From contig CP136890.1 of the NCBI GenBank assembly GCA_034359265.1, positions 92,963,501 to 93,027,500 on the forward strand: a stretch of DNA of 64,000 nucleotides, read 5' to 3'. Position 1 is the stretch's first letter; each line of letters begins with the position of its first letter. Both the position numbers and the translations under genes were made by a program. This document shows positions 45,141-57,012 of this stretch, one piece after another. A model generated the notes under the pieces. The model saw only the letters and a program-made list of their open reading frames with translations. It was not told the DNA's origin and made no database searches. The DNA comes from Canna indica. Taxonomy: Eukaryota > Streptophyta > Magnoliopsida > Zingiberales > Cannaceae.

Positions 45141-48100
45141 TAACAATGTGAGACAACTTAAACGTTTTTACAACTGTTGCTAATGATCTCAAGATGACAA
45201 AACATAATTAATTAGGATATTAGCTAAAGCATATAAATCCATAAACGATACAATAGTTCTTCAATCTTTATAGTTTATATAATGTCAAGATAATAGTACA
45301 AGTAACACCCAAGCAATTAAGAAAATATACCTTGAGATTGAAATCTAACTGTCTCATCTTCTGGTTATACTTCTGAAAGTCGGCCCCAAGGGTTTCATGT
45401 GTAGCTTTCTCAAGACCAGCTATAGCTCGAACAGCTGCATCTGGCCAGTGAACGCTTTCTGCAGCCTACAGAAGAATAATTGTAAGGACAAAAATGTATA
45501 TGACTATATGTTATGGATGGACTCAATTCAAGGGGGAAAGATAAATTCACTCAATAATACATGAAACTCTAAAACAACAAAGCCAAACCCTGGCTCAATT
45601 TGTTATTTTAGAAACTATAAGAAAGTGGTATCCAAGTACATACTCTGTGAGCTACAAAATATTGAAACATATAACAGTTTTCACTATGTATATTACCAAA
45701 AGCAGATACTCATTAATTGTATGCAACCTTTGTATCATCACCAAAGGATTTAAGCTACAACATATATGTGTTGAGTTTTAAATCAAACTAACAGATCTGG
45801 ATGTTTATAAAATTTTAAAGTTGATAGTAAAATTTATTGTAATATTGCAAACATGATATAAAGACCATAAAAAAACCCTTAAACTTAACTAAATATAAAA
45901 TAATCTAATAGAACTTTAAAATTAGATCACAAGAAATCTATACATGGTTATCAATCATATCATTAAAATGCACCACATTATTAAAGTAAGAGTCAAGATT
46001 CCCACAAGAAAGTTAACTTACACCAGAGTTGTTTTCTTTCTGTGCCATAGCAGTTCCTGATTCATTGTTACCATTCATGTCTTTATCTGTATTAGTAGCA
46101 CTATCCATTTTCTTATCCTCGGTTAATGTAATCTCTTTCGGAAAGCATGCGATTTTGATTGCTTGGAGAAGTTTATCCAACCACTTATCCCTATATGAAT
46201 TACCAGTCAATGCTTTGAATTTTGCTAAAATGGTTTTATACTCTGAATCAGTACAGCTTCCTGGTGTGTCTGCTTTTAACTGATTCTCACTTCTTGGTGC
46301 TGCATCAGATGTAGGGACATCAATGGGGCTCATGCCTTTCTTTCTAATAATCCGCTTGCTTGCCAACTGATCAGAATGATCAATAGGAGCTTCTTCAATT
46401 TCAACATCTGCGAGCTCACCTAGATGTTGTCGTGTCTTCTGAACAAGGAGATCTATCTCATGTTGTTTATTGTCCTCATAATCCTTGTCAGTTAATTTCC
46501 AAAGCTTTTTTTCAACAGTATCATAGACATTTTGCACAATGAAACCTGGAAACTGTTGACGAAGTGGCAGCTTCTTGCCCAAAGGAACAAAATGGACAAT
46601 GCATTTGTGCATCACTGATTCAGCAGGCACCTCGTCGAGATGAAAACTGTAAAAGAGTTCCCTAGTATCCCGTGCTTCCCAGTTTCCACCACCTTTTTTT
46701 TCTGCTTCTTCAGGACGGTAAAACCACTGACCAGTTACTGACACATTACCCTGCTGATCTTGTGTAATGTCCTGCAACATAAATACTGTAAGATGAAAAC
46801 AAGAAGTTCCATATCCTCACTTCTCATGTCACATCCAAAGAGCAAATTAAGCACAAGCGTACAAAATATTCACAAATGAAAACTGATGATTATCAGGGAA
46901 AAAAAGCATGCTTTCACACATTTATAAATAGATATTTACAAACTCTATTTTACACAGATAGTATTACAAATCTAGCCACGTGTCTTAAAGAAACAGTATA
47001 GTAATACAATATTGTCCAAAATCAGATATAGAAATTTTAACTGTCTTGCAAATGAATAATATCTAGTTGCTTAGCACAAGACTTTCTTAATCACAAAAGA
47101 CAGTTGACAGGCAAGATTATACTTTCCATTTTTTTCTTTTCAATCACTCATTTCTAGCATAAAATGTTACCAGCATTATTCCAAGGAATGGTTATTGATA
47201 ATGACGCAACATGTAAAGATTCACCATTTAATCTTGCTTAATTTGTTTTTTGCATTTTCATGGGAAAAAAGAGGGAAATGAAAATAAAAGTAGTAGTGAG
47301 AGCATATTGGATGAGACAATAATGTCACATTAATTAAAGAATTGTGTAAAACACAACAACACTCCCTCACCTGCCTGCTTTGAAAAAGTGGCTTTGCAAA
47401 TGTAAGTTTTATGATAGAGCACTTTACGCATTTAATGCATTACCAACCACCAATATTTCTTCAAAGTGCTTTTAGTCTTTAAAGCACTTTGGAAATGCAC
47501 TCCCAAAGAGAGCCATAATCTTTACCCATCTAATAGGATCATCATCTCCTATAAGGTGCCTTCCGTCTTCGAGAGAAAATGGCATACTTCAAGTGATACT
47601 AAGCATAGATTAGCATAGAAACTAAATGTACATTGTTAAACAATGATCAAAGGAGAACAACCACCATACTATAGATGTCTACCCTAAAATAACCTATGAA
47701 GGACTATAGAGACAAAGACAATAGAAATTCAGCCCTTGCAAAGTTATTTCCCTATCTTTGATTGACCTTTAAGATCAGTAAAATGGTATGGCGGTACACC
47801 ACAGAGGGGTGAAGGCCCATCCATGTTTTGGTTAAGGGCACCAGCTGGTCAACCTTCATTTTACTGGCCATTTCAATTTTTTCATGATGATTAAGATTTA
47901 AAAGTCCTTAGCTATAAATCTAATGTATCATAAACATATGTATAATTAACATTTATAAGGAAACAGAGACTAAACCCATAATGGTCCAGAATATCTTACC
48001 TAAATTATAAAGTTCTCATCTGTTAAGACTCTGTGCTTTCACATCTAGTTTCACTTAAATTCTTCATTCTTCATATCGGTTAAAAGGAAATGAAATTGAT

Positions 48101-48667
48101 ACAATCGATGTAAATTCAAAAATAAAAGAAGTACAAATCACCTTGATGATGGCGACATACGGCTTTGTCTCATCGGTTTCCGGAGTTAGCAAAACAGGAT
48201 CCTCCTGGACGCAAGGTGAAAGAAAACACCGATATACAATTAGGAACAACTAAAATCTAGGCACGGCAAAGAGACGAATAATGAAATCTTACGAGCGAGA
48301 AGACGTTTCCATCGTACTCGAAAGAGGCGAAATGCATCTTCTTCTTGCGCCCCTTCCCAGAAACCCTAATGACGTCCCCAATCGGCTTCGCGTCCTCCTG
48401 CACCTCGGTAGGCTCCTCCTCCGGATCATCCTCTTCCTCTTCTTCAGCCACGCTTCTTCTCCCTCTGCCTCCGCGACCGCCGCCGCCGTCTCCCTTCTTC
48501 GAGTGGTTTCCGCTTCCGCCCTCCTCCTCCTCCTCCTCGTCCACACGGAGCTTCTTCTTCCGCCTGCCCCTTCGCTCTCCGTCTCCGTCGCCTTCCTCCT
48601 CCACTTGTCTGCGTCGCGGCTCATCGTCGTCATCGTCGGAGACCTGCGCCAGCCGCCGCCGCCCCAT
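42989..48667 (-). CDS. AIPP3: BAH and TFIIS-domain chromatin protein, AIPP3/BDT1-like
   Basis: Minus-strand exons 48293-48667, 48142-48204, 46022-46771, 45331-45465, 44114-44197, 43719-43778, 43473-43562 and 42989-43276 join to 1845 nt (614 residues); all exons are in phase 0 with GT/AG introns. Exon 1 encodes a low-complexity acidic and Gly/Arg-rich N-terminus. A BAH domain spans about residues 110-245 (FEYDGNVFSL, PYVAIIKDI, TGQWFYRPEEA, RELFYSFHLDEVP, KCIVHFV). A TFIIS central-like domain lies at about 325-470 (WPDAAVRAIAGLEKATHETL, LPRRLLNKELDPVTILSMSP). A C-terminal zinc ribbon has C495/C498 and C522/C525. The Arabidopsis counterpart (At4g11560, from memory) reads H3K27me3 and works with PHD proteins and the phosphatase CPL2 to repress transcription. 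The orthology is supported by the neighbouring PYRP2 gene. Confidence 0.9.
44407..44781. mobile_element. hAT-type MITE in intron 4 of the BAH/TFIIS gene
   Basis: The element starts TAGGGGTGTAA and ends TTACACCCCCTA, an inverted repeat with one extra C on the right. Flanks TTTTATGC (44399-44406) and GTTTATGC (44782-44789) are an 8-bp duplication with one mismatch. The interior is rich in GAGCTCGGCTCGTTTA and CTCGAGTCGAGT units. It does not touch splice sites. Confidence 0.82.
45081..45137. repeat. Compound (TC)n(TA)n microsatellite
   Basis: About 25 bp of TC followed by about 32 bp of TA within intron 4 of the BAH/TFIIS gene. Confidence 0.95.
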
Positions 48668-51372
48668 CCCGATGACCAACAGTGGACAAAAACGTGAGCT
48701 TTGGGCGGGGAACAGGCGATGTATGGAAACTAGAAAGATCGGTTTACGGGAAAAGGGAGCAATTATTTCCTGAATCACGGAAATGCCATTTCTCTTATTT
48801 GGTAATTTAATTGGACCCAGAATCTACCAATTGATACGAACGAAGGTGCTCTGGGACAATTTTGTATGGGTGTACGTGTGGGTATGCCTGTAGGTGTACG
48901 TTTAGCTCTGCGTGAATAAGCTAGGAGGTTCACTTGCTTCACCAAACTAGATTAAGACAGGCGAGCAAAATTTACCGAAATGCCACTGCCGGTTCCGTGT
49001 CCAATCGGGTGTGAACGAACAGAGCTAATCCGACAGGAATTTGACTATTTGAGCTGCGATCGTTTATTTACGAGCACCCGTTCGAGCTCGCTTAGTCGCT
49101 TGATTTGTATTTTAAACAAGTCAAAATTATTCAAGCTTGACTCGCTTAATAAATATACACGATTATTATTATTATTATTATTATTAAATCATGCTCTTTA
49201 ATATTTTTTAGTATTATTATTTCATGTTGTTTTAAAATTGCTTTCTTAACATAAAAATATCCATAGTACTGAAAATTTAACTTATTTATTGATAGTATTA
49301 AGAATTTTTAATAAGTTGGAAAATATCATTGATTAGTTACGATCTAATTTGATTGGCAATTAGATGGCACAAATGATTGCAAAAGATTTAGAAATAAGGT
49401 GCCGTTAGGAGCATTGATAAACATATAAGTTGGTGTCAATTTATATTATCACCAATATTGATAGTCACCGTTTTAAATTATCGATAATATCGCATTGCGC
49501 TGTTTGATACGCATATGTAATCTTATTAGTTATTCATGTTGTCACGTGGTACAATAATAAAATTATATGAAAAATAATAATAATATTTTATTAGAATACT
49601 CTTCAAATAAATTTGAGTCATTATAAAACTGTGATATTTAATACCCACTACATTCAATCGGATCATCAATAAACTATTGTCATGCCAGGATAAGATATTC
49701 ATGGTGAAAATTCTGTCTTATTTTTCACTTCTTATAATTTGATCCAAACAGTATTTCAATCGTACAGTTGTTCACGGTGAAAATAATTGTTTAGTATTAT
49801 TTTTGAATGCATTAGGTTGATTTACATGGCATATTACCGCATCAAAATAGAGGGCAACATTATCACACATTTCTTTTTGGGAGAAGCATGCGATTAATAA
49901 ATTAAACCTCAATAGATAAGTTAATCGATGTGAATGTTTCGGCTTTTACAAATTTTTTAAACGAATGGACACTCCAATAACTTCGTCAAAATATTTTTAA
50001 TTAAAATACACAATAATTCTTTTGGAAAAGATGATTTGATGAATTAATTAATACGAAACATTTCTCGTATAATAAGAAATTTCACCAATCAAATACAAGT
50101 AATTATACTTTGGCGGTAATTACTCGTAGCAATCGGCAAAAAAATTTATACATAAATCAATTTTTTGCTTATGCGCCGAGAATTTAAATTCATAATATAG
50201 TGCAAAATTAGTAAAAAAACAAAATTACCCGACGAATTTTAAATTTAGATTCATATGTATTCCAAAATATTATTTATATGTATATGATGGTAAATTATGT
50301 CAAAGTCTACGTAGAATTATAGCCATATTATGTTTTAAGTTTCACATGTGTAGAGTGACGATATAATTTATAATAATAAATTAATATTTAAAGAAATTCA
50401 AATAAATTAAAACTAGTAATAGTGCTAACATGAAAATATATATTAAATTAGCTACGTAGTCTTCTCCTAAAATAGAATATAGCATATGATGAAGTACATT
50501 AACAAATTTAATAATAATAAATTAATATTTCATGGGCCCACAATAATTTAAAATAATGTAAATTTGATGGCATGACAGCAGCATGTATAACTTATTTACA
50601 ATGATATATTATGTTGACATGGGCCTTCATTTGTCTTGGACTAACAAAAGCATTTGCCATGTTGGGCTCATAATTGAGGCCCACAGGTCGTTGCCCAGCC
50701 CAACAAATAGAATTTTTGGGTTTTATGGAGTAAGACAGTTGGGCCCATTTATCGGACTAAGTTTCCGGCCCGAAAAAACTAGAGCACTGCAGATCTTCCT
50801 CGATAATACTTTCTGAATGCTCTACTTTTGATGAGATTTTTTTTTAAAAAAAACAATCTAAAAATTCGTGTACGAAGGAAACATAGTATCAATATATATA
50901 GTCAATCAAATGAGTCCCTCTATCACTTACCACCTTCAATCAGGCCGACATTTAGCTTACATCAAATTAATCACACCAATTCGATTTAAGTGTCCCAATC
51001 TCAAGTCACATGCATCAAAAAAGAAATAATTGATCTTATAAATATCTCAAAATTGGATCATAATATTAATTTGATTTTATCAAATCTAAAACCATTGTAT
51101 TCCACAAAAAAAATATTTTTAACATAAAAATATTTTAATACCTAGTTCTTCTTATAAGTGAACTGAATTTTTAGCAGCTATAGAGATCACAAGTCTCATT
51201 TAGATATTTTTTTTCACTTCACTTGCTAATTATAAGATCCTTTTGTTCTCTAGAAAACTTCTTATTCAATATTAGATTAGGTTGAAGCTACAATTTCAGA
51301 GCATGATGAAAAAACTCTGGCTCATCAAACTATAATGCCAACTTTATTTTATGAAGTAAAGAAAGATACGAT
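48668..51372. other. Left part of the BAH/PYRP2 intergenic region
   Basis: The first few hundred bases are presumably the promoter of the minus-strand BAH gene. At about 49010-49150 CGAGCTCGCTTAG and TTCAAGCTTGACTCGCTTAA-like units suggest a fragment of the same GAGCTCG MITE family. A (ATT)n microsatellite occupies 49162-49186. The remainder is AT-rich. The frame 50583-50816 has no domain. No gene is seen. Confidence 0.5.
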
Positions 51373-51913
51373 TAGGAATGATAATATTATCTGTTTAGAC
51401 GGGTACTTACAGGTATTTATCCATTTATGATAGGTATGAGGAGTAGTTTCCTACCTGCGAAGATTTCGCGGGTAATTTTTCTTACCCGTTTATTATATGG
51501 GACGAGTACGGGTATTGTAGTATTGTACCCGTGGGTACCCGTTATCCTCAATAATTAGTAAATTATAATATTATCATCGATACATGTACTAAAAAAACTA
51601 TAACATAATTCAATACTCATATACTTTATGTTTTGAAACTTTATAATGATGTTGTTAGTAAAATATTATGTGTTTATCAAAATAAAATTATTATCAAAAT
51701 GCTTGAAGAGTTAAAGTGTTATTAAAATATTATAATTTATATTTTTTAAAATTATCATGGGTACCCGTCAATACCCTTCCCCCCGCGGGTAATTAAATGA
51801 GTATTCATTTTTGATACCCGCGGAGAATAAACGGATAACGGGTATACGTTTATTTCGATGGGCGGATAGCGGGCAGACACCCCCGCACTCGCCCCACCCC
51901 ATTGATATTCCTA
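51373..51913. mobile_element. hAT-type MITE
   Basis: The left end TAGGAATGATAAT and right end ATTGATATTCCTA form an inverted repeat with a few mismatches. Flanks GATACGAT (51365-51372) and GATACGAC (51914-51921) are an 8-bp duplication with one mismatch. The interior carries GGGTACCCGTTATCC and CCCGCGGGTAAT units, typical of the GGGTACCCG MITE type. No coding capacity. Confidence 0.82.
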
Positions 51914-53493
51914 GATACGACAAAAAAATGCATTTTAATCCTTTGTATAGTTGATGCTTGAATTAAAAAATAATAATATTATAAATATAAAATGCTATCA
52001 TATTCAATGTATATGTATATTTTTTAATTAAAATTTCTTTCAATTTGTTGTTATGCTACGTTCTATCTTATCCAATGAAATAAAATTGACCCTAATAGAA
52101 AAAAAATGAAAGTTAAAGCTAAAAATATATTATTTTCTTAAAGTAATGTTATACTAAAATCGATATCGGATCCCGTCCACAATCTTCGTGCAGAAAGCAA
52201 TCATACATTGAGCGTTTCATATCGACACGTCTCTTCCTGCTGAAAACAACGTCGCCATGGAGGACAATTTAATCGCCACCAGAAGTAAGCTTGAAAGAGT
52301 ATGCAACGAGTGCGACTTGAAGCCACCAAGAATTAGCTGAACCATGTGATGACGTCAGCCCTTTCCGTTCGTGTGGATCGGATTCGAGCACGGACGCAGA
52401 GATGAGAGTATGAGACCATAACAAGCCGTAGTTGAATCTAAGCAGCCAAGAAGATTCTCAACTTTTCCACCTTTTTCATGTATTTCTCACGCTTCTTGTG
52501 TGATCCAATAATTCCAACTTCCAAGAATGGACCGGACTGGACCGGCCGATTAGATCCGGATCCGGTTTGCAGTTCATCTGGATTTCTTTAGTAATAGTAA
52601 AGATTTTAATATTTTATGATTAAAGATTTATTGGATGAACTTGACCCGTTAACTCGCTCACAAATATCCGATAAATATTATTAATATTATTGGAGAATAT
52701 TTTAGCTATCAAGTAATGTATGTGCAGTTAATATCGGTTACTGGATGAATCAGCAGCGACTTGCAAAGCTGCTACTCCACAAGTTAATAGGATAGCAAGT
52801 CCTCTCTCCTTCTTAGGATTCGGGACACGTGTCGGTCAGCGCCAGCGGAGGTAACCGACGCAGTCTGTGGCGTTCACAACTCGAGCTCGGGTCGAATATG
52901 AGGACGGCAAGTAAACCCCAATCGCCACGCCTCCTTCTCTTGTTCGGCTCTTCCCCGCGGTGATCTACTCCCGCTCGCCGCCTTCCGGTCCTCTGTCGAC
53001 GGCTCCGGTCCCGCTTCTTCTGTCGTGGTATTCTCCTTGTCTCCTTGTCCTCCTCCTCCTCATCGTAGTCGTCATCCTTGTTGATCGGTATTTTTTGTTA
53101 TTTTTGGTGCATACCTGATTGGTTTTGGTTGGTTTTCTTCGGCTCTTATTTCCCCCTTTCCCCTCAATTTTCTATCTTGATTTTTTACCCATGATTTGAA
53201 GGATTGGGTGCTTTGATTTGATAACTTCCAGAAGGAAAGATTAGGAATTTGTTGCGGTTTGTTAAATTTGATAGTTCTTGCCGAAAAAAGAAAAATAATT
53301 CGATATTTTTGTTTTTATTTGATGATTTTGGTGTAAGATCGGGAAACTAAAATTTGAAGCTTAGAGCATCTTCTTGCACAACTTCTTGCAGGTTTGATTA
53401 GGGTTGGTTTCGGCCCCAAAAGTTGCTCGACTTTCCTGGATTATTTGGAGGAGCACAATTTTTCGTCGAATTTGCGGAATCGAATTTGACATA
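51914..53493 (+). promoter_or_regulatory. Upstream region and 5' leader of the PYRP2 gene
   Basis: From about 52850 the sequence becomes GC- and CT-rich (CTCCTCCTCCTCATCG near 53045), as in a plant leader. A donor GATCG/GTATTTTTT at about 53085 and acceptor CTTGCAG at 53386-53391 suggest a 5' UTR intron of about 0.3 kb ending about 100 nt before the ATG. The part 51922-52850 is AT-rich with no gene. Confidence 0.45.
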
Positions 53494-54654
53494 ATGGTTG
53501 ATACCATCGGTGCAAGCACATCTCTCGTCGGCCACCATCTGCTCTACCAAAGGCCCTCTTCCAAAGATGTCAACTTTAAGCGACGGATCAGCTCCTGCCG
53601 GTTTCTCCTCACGGAGTTCAAGGGGGTGCAGTTGTCAATCGGCCGTTCCAATTCTTTTGTGATCCCCAGGCAGAGATGCAACAGGTTGATGGATTTGACT
53701 ATCAAGTCGCTGACAATGGAGGTCACGAAGCAAAGGAACCCTTCAAAGGAAGACTGGGGGAGGATAGCTCGAGATCTGCCTTACACAACCGAGACGAGAG
53801 CCCATAATCCTAGTAGATTGTGGCCTCCTGCGAACAAGGCGGACAACCCAATGATCCACAACCCACTGCTTCGTCAAGAAAGAATGGGGTGTGGCTGGTT
53901 TGCTGTGATTTTTGAATTGGAAGGGGTGATTGTTGAAGACGACCCTGAGTTGGAGAAGCAGGCCTGGCTGGTTTTGTCAGAAGAGGAGGGAAGGTCTCCG
54001 CCCCTTGCCTTTGTTTTGAAGAGAATTGAGGGAATGAAGGACGAGCAAGCAATCTCCGAGGTTCTTTGCTGGTCAAGAGACCCAAGTGAGCTTAGAAGAT
54101 TGGCTTCTCGGAAAGAGGAAATATATCAAGGCCTGAAAAAAGGTGGGTACTATCAGCTTCGATCTGGGTCCCAGGAGTTCATGACTACTCTTGCAAGTCA
54201 CAAGATCCCACTTGCCATGGCATCCACGCGTCCTCGGAAGGTCCTCCAGGAGGCAATTGAGGCTGTTGGTATGCAGAGCTTCTTCGATGTGATAGTGGCA
54301 GCAGAGGATGTGTACAGAGGTAAACCTGATCCTGAGATGTTTCTATACGCCGCACAGCTCCTAAATTTTATACCACAGAGGTGCATTGTGTTTGGGAATT
54401 CTAATTCAACGGTGGAGGCAGCACATGATGCACGTATGAAGTGTGTGGCAGTTGCAAGTAAACACCCAGCTTATGAACTTAGTGCAGCTGACCTTGTCGT
54501 GAGGCATCTCGATGAGCTATCAGTTGTTGATTTAAAGAACCTTGCTGACATTAATTCTCCAGAGTTTGAATCAGGAGAACCAGAGGTTGAAATGGAAAAG
54601 GAGGATGACCCATCCCCATCATCTTCAGTGGGTGTTGATGATTTCTTCTGGTAA
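53494..54654 (+). CDS. PYRP2: HAD-family phosphatase of riboflavin synthesis, PYRP2-like, chloroplastic
   Basis: The single coding exon gives 386 residues. The ATG at 53494 is the first in frame; an upstream stop lies at 53395. Arabidopsis PYRP2 (At4g11570, about 370 residues) dephosphorylates 5-amino-6-(5-phospho-D-ribitylamino)uracil in plastids, before lumazine synthase. Residues 1-70 are Ser/Arg-rich and look like a transit peptide. The HAD fold spans about 133-330. Motif I, normally DxDG, reads FELEGVIVEDD (E141, E143). Motif II is in MASTRPRKV (S244/T245). The motif III Lys is K277 in GKPDPEMF. Motif IV, normally with Asp or Glu, reads VFGNSNSTVEAAHDA. The cap insertion includes WSRDPSELRRLASRKEEIYQ. 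The C-terminal tail is acidic and ends VDDFFW. The divergent motifs, as I recall them, are shared by the Arabidopsis protein. Confidence 0.9.
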   Translation: MVDTIGASTSLVGHHLLYQRPSSKDVNFKRRISSCRFLLTEFKGVQLSIGRSNSFVIPRQRCNRLMDLTIKSLTMEVTKQRNPSKEDWGRIARDLPYTTETRAHNPSRLWPPANKADNPMIHNPLLRQERMGCGWFAVIFELEGVIVEDDPELEKQAWLVLSEEEGRSPPLAFVLKRIEGMKDEQAISEVLCWSRDPSELRRLASRKEEIYQGLKKGGYYQLRSGSQEFMTTLASHKIPLAMASTRPRKVLQEAIEAVGMQSFFDVIVAAEDVYRGKPDPEMFLYAAQLLNFIPQRCIVFGNSNSTVEAAHDARMKCVAVASKHPAYELSAADLVVRHLDELSVVDLKNLADINSPEFESGEPEVEMEKEDDPSPSSSVGVDDFFW

Positions 54655-56953
54655 GATGTATTCAAATGTACAGAATATTGTTTCTCCATTCCTGTAATCA
54701 ATTCATAATTCCTGATTCAAGCAGGAAAATGGGGTCTTTACTCTTAGCTCTGTAAACCATCATCATGTAGAATCCTCCTTTAGACACTGTACATAACAAA
54801 GCAAAATAAGGAGGACAGATCAGTTGCACGGTGGTCTTCACTGACTTCACCATGTGCTGAATATATACCATATCAAAACTCTTAATGCTGGATTCCTATG
54901 AAATGATCTAGTTGTAAGAGAATTGTTGTATTGGATGCTAAATCTTGAAAGCAAAGACTAAAGAAAAAATGCTTATGTTGCGATAGTATTCATCAAATTT
55001 GTCCATGTTGAGCCAAACAAGTCGTTTTGTCAATCACTATTGTTACTAAAAGAAACAAGTTAATTGTGCCAATTTTTAACCCATCAAGGTAACTGCTTTC
55101 TTATCGGATTCTTTTCCCTGGTTTTTGCTGTATTTAGTTACTTTTGCTTCCTGTGGATTATTCTTTTGGGTCGAGAAGATTTTGTTTTCCTGGAGGCATG
55201 GTTGTTGGTAATTCTATTTGGATTAGGTTGCATATCAATATCCTAATACTTGTAATAATGGCTGAGAAGGGAAAAGATGTTTCTGAATGATTCTAAGTGT
55301 TTGGTCTTTATTTTTCTGGATAAGGCTGGGATGACTCAGCATACAAGGAGCACAGCGTTGAGAGCCCGCTAATGCAGACAAGAATTATTAATTATTTAAT
55401 GGTGGGGCTTCGTTGTCATCCATTTTTGTGCAACTTCGGTTGGACTCTCTCTCTTTTTCCTACCGGTCTTGAGTTATTTAATGTTAAAGAGAGTTGAACT
55501 CATGGAATTTAAGCCACATGCATCTTTTAAAATAATTAAGGAGTAGCTTATCTTTCTCTTTTCTATATTATTTTGCTGCTTGCAAGGTGATTAGCTCATG
55601 TGGATATTGTATCTCCTCTCCCTTTTATGTTGGTCGGAGGTCGAAAAAATGCACGTCAAATTGAGCTAAATTTGGATGAGAATTTGCCACGCTTAATATT
55701 AATTATCAGATTTCTTAACGTGGCTATTCATACATTAAACAAATGACGCAAGCAACTTCCGGCATGTATCCTTGGTAGAATTAGTCAATCGATTCCATAG
55801 TACTCCGTTTTCCTGTATCCAGCTGTTTGTTTTTTAACGAAGCATTGACTAATGTTTCCATGCATGAACCAATTATCTTTCATAAGGTTCCGTGCTGAGT
55901 GGACTCGCTGGGTCGCACCCAGCATGTGTTTATCTTTCTATCTTTTCATACGTATACTGGTTGCGCGAGTAATAGACTCTGTACTGAATTAATACTTTCA
56001 TACGCATACAATCAGTCAAGCTATCTGTACTGAATCTATTCTTTTGTGATGATGTTGTACATTCGTCCTAAACTTATTTAGGTCCAATTACCTTGTATTT
56101 CTTCTATTGCACCTAGTTTCTTGCTATTGATCTCATCAAATATATTATCCTACATTTGACCTTTTTTAAAAAATCAAATTGCAAAGTGGCATAATATTTT
56201 TATTATATTTTATTAGCAATTGATGTTCTCCTCATGTGAGCACATATTTTCCTTCTCCGTTCTCACCGGATCAATTATTGGCAGCACCTAAATCCTCTTC
56301 GCCCTTTGCCGCTTCCATTGTCAGCGAGACTTTTCTCCTGCAACACCTCCTTAATTGCTGCTTCAATTGTCAACAATTACCCCCTTCCTTGTTGCCACAT
56401 ACTTCCTCCTCTTCGAAGACTGCGAGAACGGTGATATCCGTGACGAAACGCCTGTCAGTGTTGCTTAAGGGAGTAATATGCTGCCAATAATGTGAGGAGA
56501 TATGTGCTTACTTGAATAGAAGCCGCTTTCCAGGTAAATTGCTAAAACTTAAAACAAAAGATCCGTAATAAGTAATTCATGTTGCTGAATGAGAACTCTA
56601 GCTCTCCGCGATTTCTGCTTCCGTTGCCTTCTGACAAAAAAATTACAGGATTCCTGCTTGACTACTTATATGCATAAAAGAATTATTGTATTAAAACAAT
56701 TTAAATTGTTATGTTATCATATAAATTATAATTATATCTCACCACTAAAATAATCGCTTGCTAAATGCTCACTTAAGTTATTGACATCACTTATTTATAA
56801 TAAAAATATTAAATAAAAATATTTATATATTTTTTATTTTAACTTATCATGAAATTAACTTGTTGAATATTAAAATAATATGTAAAATAAAATATATATT
56901 TTAAATATTACGTGGGTTGTTGACGCGGTAAAGATTTAATAATTTAGTTTTAA
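54655..56953. other. Non-genic stretch between PYRP2 and the second LINE
   Basis: The first few hundred bases are the PYRP2 3' UTR. No further gene is visible; frames at 55064-55246 and 56236-56490 have no recognised domain and lie in unremarkable sequence. AT-rich with no clear transposon ends. Confidence 0.5.
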
Positions 56954-57012
56954 CATTACGTGCACTATTTTTTTTTCAAACCAGGGGCCGAAACTCCTAA
57001 AAAAACTATATA

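Noticed and set aside
48281..48773. 138- and 142-codon plus-strand frames opposite BAH exon 1
   Set aside because: They are antisense to a Gly/Arg/Glu-rich coding exon and owe their length to its GC-rich, stop-poor composition.
56236..56490. 84-codon open frame
   Set aside because: No domain or gene context; Ser/Leu-rich chance frame.
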